A stretch of 64,000 nucleotides of DNA, taken from NCBI GenBank assembly GCA_006218035.1, contig VBWC01000006.1:21389-85388 (forward strand), written 5' to 3'. This DNA comes from Gammaproteobacteria bacterium. Its GTDB lineage: Bacteria > Pseudomonadota > Gammaproteobacteria > VBWC01. Below are positions 17,743 through 25,003 of the stretch, in pieces. A program made the translations under genes and the position numbers. Below the pieces are notes generated by a model. The model saw only the letters and a program-made list of their open reading frames with translations. It was not told where the DNA came from and searched no databases. Positions within the stretch are counted from its first letter, which is position 1. Each line of letters begins with the position of its first letter.

Positions 17743-18722
17743 CTGTGAGCGGACGCGATATATTACGAATTGCCGTTCTGGTCTTGGCTGTCGTCACGGT
17801 CGAAGGCGCTGTCGCCGCTTCGGCTGCGCCCGCCATGCCGAAGGATGTCGGCGAGATGGTGGTAATTCCCGCCGGCCACTTCATCATGGGCAGCGACAAG
17901 ACCGATGTGGACAAGAAGGCGCAGGAGGTCGGTTCGGTCAAGCCATGGCACGTCGATGAACGGCCGCAGCGCAAGCTTCGTCTCGAGGACTTTCGCATCG
18001 ACAGGCACGAGGTCGCCAACGCCGGTTATCGAACCTTTGTCATCAAGGCCAACTACTGGGTGCCGCCGGCGTGGGCGCGTAGCGGTTACCTGTTGACGCG
18101 CAGCATTCTCGACATCGCCGATGTCGACCAGTTACGTCATCTGGCCACGGAGGTATTCCAGCTTGATATGGATACGCGGGTCATGAGCCGCGAGCAGTTG
18201 CTCGATGCGATTGTGCAGCATCAGCAGGAAATGGACCAACTGCCGGTCACGGGTGTTACCTGGGAAAACGCACGCGAGTACTGCCGCTGGGCCGGCAAGC
18301 GTTTGCCTACCGAGGCGGAATGGGAGAAGGCGGCACGCGGGCCGGATGGCCGCGAGTACCCGTGGGGAGACCAGTGGGATGCGACACGGCTCAACGCCGG
18401 CGACGATCGGCTGTGGCCGAATCACGTCGCGCCGGTAACGGCATATGAATCCGGCAAGTCGTTTTATGGTGTTTACCAGATGGCCGGTAACGTCATGGAA
18501 TGGGTGGAAGACTCCTATGGCCCGTATGCCGGATCGGATTATCGGAGCGTCGCATTCGTGCCCGGTAACAAGGTCGTGCGCGGGGGCGGCTGGGGCGGTG
18601 TCGGTCACTACGCGATCAGTCATCTGTATCGCGGCGCGTACCGTTTTTACCTGCCGGAGAATTCGATGTTCAATGATTTGGGGTTTCGCTGCGCTGCGGA
18701 CGGCATGCAGGCCGCGCCGTAA
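17739..18722 (+). CDS. Secreted SUMF1-domain protein lacking the FGE cysteine pair
   Basis: 327 residues with a signal peptide (LRIAVLVLAVVTVEGAVAAS) and one SUMF1 domain: MVVIPAGHFIMGSDKTD, RIDRHEVANAGYRTF, GKRLPTEAEWEKAARGPDG, YGVYQMAGNVMEWVEDSYG and DLGFRCA. An insertion of about 60 residues (WVPPAWARSGYLLTRSILDI onwards) separates the first two motifs. At the position of the catalytic cysteines it has RGGGWGGVGHYAISHLYRG, with no Cys, so it cannot be a formylglycine-generating enzyme. It begins at a GTG that overlaps the previous stop, so it is translationally coupled to the diheme-SUMF1 gene and probably forms a complex with it. Confidence 0.9.
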   Translation: MTVSGRDILRIAVLVLAVVTVEGAVAASAAPAMPKDVGEMVVIPAGHFIMGSDKTDVDKKAQEVGSVKPWHVDERPQRKLRLEDFRIDRHEVANAGYRTFVIKANYWVPPAWARSGYLLTRSILDIADVDQLRHLATEVFQLDMDTRVMSREQLLDAIVQHQQEMDQLPVTGVTWENAREYCRWAGKRLPTEAEWEKAARGPDGREYPWGDQWDATRLNAGDDRLWPNHVAPVTAYESGKSFYGVYQMAGNVMEWVEDSYGPYAGSDYRSVAFVPGNKVVRGGGWGGVGHYAISHLYRGAYRFYLPENSMFNDLGFRCAADGMQAAP

Positions 18723-18735
18723 TCAGCACCGCCCC

Positions 18736-19092
18736 CTACCTGCCGGCGCCAACGATCGGAGTTTGTTGCTGGGCGCAGGAATAGAATACGTTAACGGCGT
18801 AGTCGTGTGGCGACCCTTCCCACAGATAGGCATCCAGAATCACCGTCAGCAGCGGGGTTGATAACCTGTTTCCGGCGGCCGCGCCGGTCCCCGCGCTTAG
18901 CGCCGCCATATCAAGCGCATGCTCCGCCGGCACGCCGAGGCGGGAATTGATCACGGAATCGAAGCCAACCATCGCCGAACCAAAACACCCGCTTGCCCCT
19001 CCACCGACAACGTGAATATCAAGACCGGCCGGTACCGGTGCCGACAGACCCAGCATTACCGCCACCCACATTGTCCTGATAATCCGTTTCAT
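18736..19092 (-). CDS. Small secreted protein of unknown function
   Basis: 118 residues with an N-terminal signal (MKRIIRTMWVAVMLGLSAPVPA). The mature part is Gly/Ala-rich with two cysteines (SGCFGS and FYSCAQQ) and a hydrophobic middle (LLTVILDAYLWEG). I recognise no family. The very strong ribosome site GGAGGTGA, seven bases or so before the ATG, supports a real, well-translated gene. It converges on the SUMF1 operon with a 13-bp gap. The next gene downstream on the other side is yciA. Confidence 0.72.
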   Translation of the reverse strand: MKRIIRTMWVAVMLGLSAPVPAGLDIHVVGGGASGCFGSAMVGFDSVINSRLGVPAEHALDMAALSAGTGAAAGNRLSTPLLTVILDAYLWEGSPHDYAVNVFYSCAQQQTPIVGAGR

Positions 19093-19322
19093 GAATCACC
19101 TCCATCGGGTGCCCATACTAGTTAGAGATATCTGTCAGCTCCTTGGTTCCTGGTTGACGTGCATTCAATGCTCAGCATTTCATCCGGTCTGTTATTACTA
19201 TTGTCGGCACAGAAAACGTGGGTTTAAGGCTGGCGTGGCAGAGGGAATCAGCATGTGACTGAAATTTAGAGAGAAACAAATCGTACGCGTACCGCCGGCG
19301 AGTACAGGCGGCGCGGTAGTCG

Positions 19323-19718
19323 CTAGCGCTCTGGCGGTATCGTGCGCTTGTTGAAGTTTTCGTCGATGGCGACGTAGGTGAGTGTGGCGTCGGCGACCTT
19401 GTTGGAACGGTCGGTTGGCGAGACGTGACTGGCAAAGATGGTTATTTCGACCGTAACGGATGTGGTGCCAACATGGGTGACGGAACCATAGATGGTGACA
19501 ATGTCACCCACCAGCACCGGTTTATAAAACTGAAACGTATTAACGGCGACGGTAACGACGCGCCCGCTGGCACGCTGCATTGCGACGACGCTGCCGGCCA
19601 GATCGGCCTGCGACATCAGCCAGCCGCCGAAAATATTGCCGGCCGCGTTGGTGTCGCTCGGCATCGGTATCACGCGCAGCACCGGCTGCGGAATTTCTCC
19701 TGGTAACTCTTCGCTCAT
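19323..19718 (-). CDS. yciA: YciA-type acyl-CoA thioesterase
   Basis: 131 residues, a single hotdog domain of the YciA/BACH type: PMPSDTNAAGNIFGGWLMSQ with the catalytic Asp/Asn region, then VNTFQFYKPVLVGDIVTIYG. It hydrolyses acyl-CoA esters to free acid and CoA, which would recycle CoA during beta-oxidation. The ATG is 4 bp after the stop of the acyl-CoA ligase gene, making it the last gene of the leftward fad operon. A 230-bp gap with no gene separates it from the small secreted protein. Confidence 0.93.
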   Translation of the reverse strand: MSEELPGEIPQPVLRVIPMPSDTNAAGNIFGGWLMSQADLAGSVVAMQRASGRVVTVAVNTFQFYKPVLVGDIVTIYGSVTHVGTTSVTVEITIFASHVSPTDRSNKVADATLTYVAIDENFNKRTIPPER

Positions 19719-19722
19719 CTCT

Positions 19723-21537
19723 TTAGTGACCTTCGTAAAGTTTCTCGATGATTTTCTGGTAACGCGCCAATATGGCAGGTCGGCGCTGTTTCATAGAGGG
19801 CGTTATCAAACCGTTCTCTATCGTCCAGGACTCGCGCAACACCGCAGCACGCCGGATCTGCGCATACCCCGGGAAGTGGCGCGTCGCGTCGCCGATACGT
19901 TTCAATACCGCATCGACTACCGGCGGGCTGCTCAGCGATGCCTCGGCATCGGCATCGACACTCAGCCCGCTGGCAAACCGTTGCCACTGGTCGTTATCGA
20001 CTACCACCAGTGCGGCGAGATATGGCCGCGCCTCGCCGATCACCATGACCTGTTCGAACAGCGGATCGTTGCTGATTGCCATTTCCATGTCGGCTGGCGG
20101 CACCTTCTCGCCGTTCGCCAGCACAATGATTTCTTTTAAGCGCCCGGTTATGTAGATGTGATGGCGCTCGATCCGCGCCTGGTCGCCGGTACGCAGCCAG
20201 CCGTCGGCGTCGACGGCGTCGCGCGTGGCATCGGGCAGGTTCCAGTAGCCGAGCATGATGCCGGGGCTACGCACCAGCAGTTCATCATTTTCACCGGTAC
20301 GCACTTCAACGTCCGGCAATGGTGCGCCGACACTGGCGGGATCGTTACTATCCTGACGATTCACGCTGATCACCGGGCCGGCCTCGGTCATGCCATAACC
20401 CTGCACGAGCGTGATGCCCAGCCCGATAAACAGTCGCGCCACGTCGGGTGACAGTGCGGCGCCGCCGCACACCGCGAGCCGCACGCGACCACCGAGGCGC
20501 TCGTGGATCTTGCCAGCGACCAGGCGTTCGAGCACCGGCCAGAGCAACAGCGACAAATGCCAGGACGCGCGGTTTTGCAGATAAAGAAAGCGCCGCCAGC
20601 CGATATTTTCCGCCGCCGCAAACAAGGCGCGTGCGAACGCAGGCTTCTCGGCAAGTTGCGCCTGTATGCGGCTTTGTACTCTCTCGAAGATGCGCGGCAC
20701 CGAGATGATGATCGTTGGACGGACGGTCAGCAGGTCGTCGGCCAGCTGCGGGATCGAGCGCGAGAACGCAACCGTGGCGCCGGCCATGATCGGTGCGTAG
20801 TACCCGACCGTGCGCTCGAGGGTGTGCGACAGCGGCAGAAACGATAAAAAAAGATCCTCGCGAAAGATATCAAAACTGCGCAGACAACTGGCGGCGTTCC
20901 ACAGCAGGTTGCCGTGACTGAGCATGACCCCCTTTGGCCGCCCGGTGGTGCCGGAGGTGTAGACAATGGTGGCGAGCGTTGCGGGGTCGATGTCTGCAAC
21001 GTGCAAATCGCCGCCTCGTTCCGGTAGCCACACGGCGGACACGATCAGCCGCGAGTCCGCCGGCAGCCCGTCAATGACATTCAGCGAAACAACACGTCGA
21101 CAGCAATCCAGGTCATCCAGCACGGGCACGAGCGCCTGCCATTGATCGGCACCTTCGATCAGCAGCAGTTGCACCGCCGCATCCTTGATAATGTAGGCGA
21201 TATTTTCGGGGCGGTCGTTGGTATACAGCGGGACCACGACCAGGCCCAGGCCCAGCGCCGCCTGATCGAACATCACCCATTCCCGGCTGTTGCGCGTCAT
21301 CACGGCGACGCGGTCGCCGGCGTGCAAATTCTCCTGACGCATCGCTGCCTGCCAGCGCGCCACCTGCTGTTCCATCGAACGCCAGGTGCAATCACGCCAC
21401 TGCCCGCCAGGGCTGTCAAAGTAGCGGTAAGCAATATGCTCCGGTGTGCGCCGCGCGCGCTCGGAAAACAGGCCGCACAGCGTTACGGCGGTATCGGCGG
21501 GAATAACGTCGAGGGTATTCGCTGGTGTGCTGGTCAC
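19723..21537 (-). CDS. fadD: Long-chain acyl-CoA synthetase (AMP-forming)
   Basis: 604 residues of the ANL adenylating superfamily. The P-loop IVYTSGTTGRPKGVMLSHG (A3), YGMTEAGPVIS (A5), WLRTGDQARIERHHIYITGRLKEI (A7-A8) and a C-terminal lysine region are present. It resembles the roughly 600-residue FAA1/FadD15-like ligases rather than E. coli FadD (561 aa). It activates fatty acids to acyl-CoA at the inner membrane. The GTG at 21537 lies 4 bp after the fadJ stop; an upstream frame overlapping fadJ by 65 bp is less likely. Fourth gene of the fad operon. Confidence 0.92.
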   Translation of the reverse strand: MTSTPANTLDVIPADTAVTLCGLFSERARRTPEHIAYRYFDSPGGQWRDCTWRSMEQQVARWQAAMRQENLHAGDRVAVMTRNSREWVMFDQAALGLGLVVVPLYTNDRPENIAYIIKDAAVQLLLIEGADQWQALVPVLDDLDCCRRVVSLNVIDGLPADSRLIVSAVWLPERGGDLHVADIDPATLATIVYTSGTTGRPKGVMLSHGNLLWNAASCLRSFDIFREDLFLSFLPLSHTLERTVGYYAPIMAGATVAFSRSIPQLADDLLTVRPTIIISVPRIFERVQSRIQAQLAEKPAFARALFAAAENIGWRRFLYLQNRASWHLSLLLWPVLERLVAGKIHERLGGRVRLAVCGGAALSPDVARLFIGLGITLVQGYGMTEAGPVISVNRQDSNDPASVGAPLPDVEVRTGENDELLVRSPGIMLGYWNLPDATRDAVDADGWLRTGDQARIERHHIYITGRLKEIIVLANGEKVPPADMEMAISNDPLFEQVMVIGEARPYLAALVVVDNDQWQRFASGLSVDADAEASLSSPPVVDAVLKRIGDATRHFPGYAQIRRAAVLRESWTIENGLITPSMKQRRPAILARYQKIIEKLYEGH

Positions 21538-21541
21538 GATG

Positions 21542-23587
21542 TCAGACGAGTTGCGTCCATCCGGCATCCGGCGCGAAACGCTTGCCGTGACGCTGTTCCA
21601 GTTCACGCAACGTGGCCAGCAACTGATTGGCGCCCGCCTGATCGAGGTAGTGCAGCGGTCCGCCGCGGAATGGCGCGAAACCGGTACCGAAAATCACGCC
21701 GGCATCGAGAGCGTCGCTATTGTCGACGACGTTCTCGCGCAGGCAGGCGACCGCTTCGTTGAGCAGCCGCAGCATCAGCCGGTTAGCGACATCGCGGGAT
21801 GGTTCGCGATCCTTGGGCAGTCGCGCCTTTACCGGTTTGCCCTTCTTGTAACGATAAAAGCCCTGCCCCGACTTCCGTCCCAGATGTTGGGCGGCGACCA
21901 GATTCTTCAACCGCTCCGGGATCGTTGTGGTGAAGTTGTTGCCGCCGAGGCCCTTCGACAGGATGTCCGCGACCGACAGGCAGATATCCAGCCCGACGGT
22001 ATCGGCGAGTTCTATCGGGCCCATCGGCATGCCGAAATCCGTCGCGGCGCGGTCGATCTCGGTCGCCGGCACGCCCTCGCTTTCGAGCACTACCGCCTCC
22101 ATCAGATAGGGCATCAATATCCGGTTGACGAGAAATCCGGGGGTGCTGGTGACCTGCAGCGGCAGACGGTCGATTTGACGGGCAAACGCGCTGGCCCGGT
22201 TAACAACGCCGGCGTCGGTGTCCGGTCCTGCCACGACCTCGATCAGCGGCATCTTGGACACCGGGTTGAAGAAGTGCAGGCCGACCAGGCGCGCCGGTGC
22301 CGCCAGCGAATTGCCGATGACCTCGAGCGGAATGCTCGAGGTGTTGGTGGCGAGTATCGCGCTGCCCTTTACCTTGCGCTCAATGTCGCGAAACAGTGCC
22401 TGCTTGGCGTCGGCGTTTTCAAAGATGGCTTCGATGATCACGTCGGCCCGCGTCAGCCCGTCGCCATTAACGTCCGGCATGAGCCGGTCCATCGCCGCCT
22501 GAACGAGATTTGGCAGTTTCAGGCGCTCCGTAAAAAGCTTGTGCGCCCGGGACAGAACCGCGCCCAGCGCCTCGATACGTTGATCCTGGATGGTGACGCG
22601 CAATCCCTGCAGCGCACACCAGGCGGCGATGTCGCCGCCCATGACGCCGCCACCGATGACGTGCACATGTTTCGCCTTGAAGTCGGTACCGCGCCCGTGT
22701 GTTTTCAGCTGGTTCTGCAACTGGAACACGCGTACCAGATTACGCGCGGTATCACCGATGATCAGCCTGGCGACCGAATTGGCTTCCTCGGTCAGCATGC
22801 GCTCGGGCCGATCACCGTACTGCGCCCACAGATCGATTAACGCGTATGGCGCCGGATAGTGTTTCCGATCGGCCTTTTTCGCCACATTGTATTTCAGAAA
22901 GCGGGCCAGCCCCGGCCGCAGCCAGCGGCGATCGAGCCACTGCTGCCAGCGACGTGCGCGGCGCGGCGGCGGCGGTTTGTGTATCATTGACCGGGCGCCG
23001 TTTTTCAGGTGACGCAGCGGTACCGCGTGATCGACCAGGCCGATCTTCTTCGCGGCGCGCGCACTGACCGTGCGTCCGGTCAGCATCAGGTCCATCGCCG
23101 CGGGCGCACCCAGCAACCGGATCGATCTGACCGTACCACCGAAACCGGGATGAATGCCGAGGCGGACTTCCGGCAGGCCGAGGCGCGTGTTGGCTTCATC
23201 GGCGGCGATGCGATACCGGCAGGCAAGGGCCAGTTCAAGGCCGCCGCCGAGACAGTAACCGTGGATCAGTGCGACGGTTGGAAACGCGAGTCGTTCGATA
23301 TGATCCATGATGCCCTGGCCGCGCTGAATCAGCTCCAGCGCCCGGTTCGGCGTATCAATCGCCGTGAATTCGCTGACATCGGCGCCGGCGATAAAACCGG
23401 ATGTTTTCGCCGATAGAATAACCAGTCCGCGTGGCCGTTCACCGGCCAGTTGTTCCAGGATAGCGTCGAGTTCCTCAAGAACCTCCCTGGAAAGCACGTT
23501 GGCGCCCGCGTCGGCCTTGTCGAAATACAGCCACGCGATATTGTCGTCGTCGGTCTCCAGTCGCCAGTGACGCGCGTTGTAGTTCAT
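21542..23587 (-). CDS. fadJ: Fatty acid oxidation complex alpha subunit FadJ (enoyl-CoA hydratase/3-hydroxyacyl-CoA dehydrogenase)
   Basis: 681 residues. The N-terminal crotonase domain has the oxyanion and Glu motifs GFIAGADVSEF, GYCLGGGLELALACRY and GLPEVRLGIHPGFGGT. The central NAD-binding domain has VHVIGGGVMGGDIA, ATNTSSIPLEVIG and GLHFFNPVSKMPLIEVV with the catalytic His. A C-terminal dimerisation domain follows (GFAPFRGGPLHYLD). It hydrates 2-enoyl-CoA and oxidises the 3-hydroxy product. The ATG overlaps the thiolase stop by four bases (ATGA), as expected for two subunits of one multienzyme complex. Confidence 0.95.
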   Translation of the reverse strand: MNYNARHWRLETDDDNIAWLYFDKADAGANVLSREVLEELDAILEQLAGERPRGLVILSAKTSGFIAGADVSEFTAIDTPNRALELIQRGQGIMDHIERLAFPTVALIHGYCLGGGLELALACRYRIAADEANTRLGLPEVRLGIHPGFGGTVRSIRLLGAPAAMDLMLTGRTVSARAAKKIGLVDHAVPLRHLKNGARSMIHKPPPPRRARRWQQWLDRRWLRPGLARFLKYNVAKKADRKHYPAPYALIDLWAQYGDRPERMLTEEANSVARLIIGDTARNLVRVFQLQNQLKTHGRGTDFKAKHVHVIGGGVMGGDIAAWCALQGLRVTIQDQRIEALGAVLSRAHKLFTERLKLPNLVQAAMDRLMPDVNGDGLTRADVIIEAIFENADAKQALFRDIERKVKGSAILATNTSSIPLEVIGNSLAAPARLVGLHFFNPVSKMPLIEVVAGPDTDAGVVNRASAFARQIDRLPLQVTSTPGFLVNRILMPYLMEAVVLESEGVPATEIDRAATDFGMPMGPIELADTVGLDICLSVADILSKGLGGNNFTTTIPERLKNLVAAQHLGRKSGQGFYRYKKGKPVKARLPKDREPSRDVANRLMLRLLNEAVACLRENVVDNSDALDAGVIFGTGFAPFRGGPLHYLDQAGANQLLATLRELEQRHGKRFAPDAGWTQLV

Positions 23588-24891
23588 GATCCCGCCCCGG
23601 TGTCGTGTTCGACCAGCATGGCGCCGCCCTGGCCGCCGCCGATGCACAGGCTCGCGATGCCGCGTTTCGCCCGCTGTCGCGCCAGCACGTGCAACAAATG
23701 CAGGACGATACGCGCACCGCTGGCACCCACCGGATGACCGATGCTGACGCCGCCGCCGTCGACATTGAGCCGCCCGTGATCGATATGCCCGATAGCACCT
23801 GACAGGCCGAGCTCGGCCCGGCAATAGCCGTCGTCCGCCAATGCCGCCAGGCAAGCGATCACCTGCGCCGCGAACGCCTCGTTGATTTCCCAGTAATCGA
23901 CTTCGCCGAGTTTGAGCTTGTTGCGCGTCATCAGCGGCGCAATGGAATGTACCGGACCCAGGCCCATCTGTGCCGGATCGACGCCAGCCCACTGGCTGTC
24001 AACGATGCGGCCGATCACCGGCAATTTATGCTTATACACGGCGTTCTCGCTGGCGAGAACCAGCAGGCTCGCGCCATCGGTAATCTGCGCGCTGTTACCG
24101 GCCGTGACATTGCCGAAGGGTTTGTCGAATACCGGCCGGAGTTTCGCCAGACCGTCAACGCTGGAGTCGCGGCGCAGGCCGTCGTCGTGTTGATACACAT
24201 TGCCGCGCGTATCATAAATCGTTTCAATCTCGCCGAGTCCGTTGTTGTCCTGCCCGGCCGCCAGCCGTCGGTGACTTTCCACGCTGAACGCGTCCATTTC
24301 GTTGCGGCTGATGCCGAAACGGTAAGCGAGATTTTCAGCGGTTTGACCCATCGTCAGCCCGACGACCGGATCCGTCAGGCCGCGCAGCAGACCGATCACC
24401 GGTTTAAAATGTTTTGGCCGCAGCCGGGCAAATTGTTTCAGGCGCGCGCCTGCTGATCGTGCTGCACTCAGGCCGCCGAGCCACGCGACCATCGCGTTGT
24501 TGTACAGCACTGGCGCGTGGCTCATCGATTCGGTGCCGCCGGCCAGCACCAGCTCTGATCGTCCGCTGGCGATATTGTGGAACGCGCAGTCCAGGGCCTG
24601 CATGCCCGAGGCGCAGTTGCGCTGCACCGTCCAGGCGGGAACGCCATGCCCGCAACCGAGGCGCAGCGCCACGACACGGCCGATGTTTGCCTCGTCGGGT
24701 CCCGGCATGACGCAACCGAGTATCACCTCGTCGAGATCGGCCGGTTCGAATGACTGGCGTGCCAGCAACGGCCGGCCACACGCGATGGCAAGGTCGGATG
24801 CGGTGAACGGACCGGGCGTGCCGCGTGTTTTCAAAAACGGTGTACGGCTACCGTCGACAACGTAGACTATCCGTCCCGAGATGGCGCTCAT
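23584..24891 (-). CDS. fadI: Acetyl-CoA C-acyltransferase (thiolase, FadI/FadA type)
   Basis: 435 residues, a degradative thiolase. The nucleophilic Cys is in QRNCASGMQALDCA, the active-site His in GHPVGASGARIV, the second Cys in SLCIGGGQGGA, and NEAFAAQ is intact. It cleaves 3-oxoacyl-CoA with CoA to release acetyl-CoA. Length and the long middle segment (RLKQFARLRPKHFKPV) are closer to FadI than FadA. The start at 24891 (MSAISGRIVYVVDGSRTPF) fits the family. It follows fadE by 112 bp and is coupled to fadJ. Confidence 0.94.
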   Translation of the reverse strand: MSAISGRIVYVVDGSRTPFLKTRGTPGPFTASDLAIACGRPLLARQSFEPADLDEVILGCVMPGPDEANIGRVVALRLGCGHGVPAWTVQRNCASGMQALDCAFHNIASGRSELVLAGGTESMSHAPVLYNNAMVAWLGGLSAARSAGARLKQFARLRPKHFKPVIGLLRGLTDPVVGLTMGQTAENLAYRFGISRNEMDAFSVESHRRLAAGQDNNGLGEIETIYDTRGNVYQHDDGLRRDSSVDGLAKLRPVFDKPFGNVTAGNSAQITDGASLLVLASENAVYKHKLPVIGRIVDSQWAGVDPAQMGLGPVHSIAPLMTRNKLKLGEVDYWEINEAFAAQVIACLAALADDGYCRAELGLSGAIGHIDHGRLNVDGGGVSIGHPVGASGARIVLHLLHVLARQRAKRGIASLCIGGGQGGAMLVEHDTGAGS

Positions 24892-25003
24892 GATGGGGGT
24901 GATACGCTCCTTGTCGCCGCTTCCGTTATGTCCGCTCGTCCGGTGTTCCGGACCCATTGTAAAACTTTTTCCAGCATCGTGTATTTCACAGGAGGTGCGC
25001 AGG

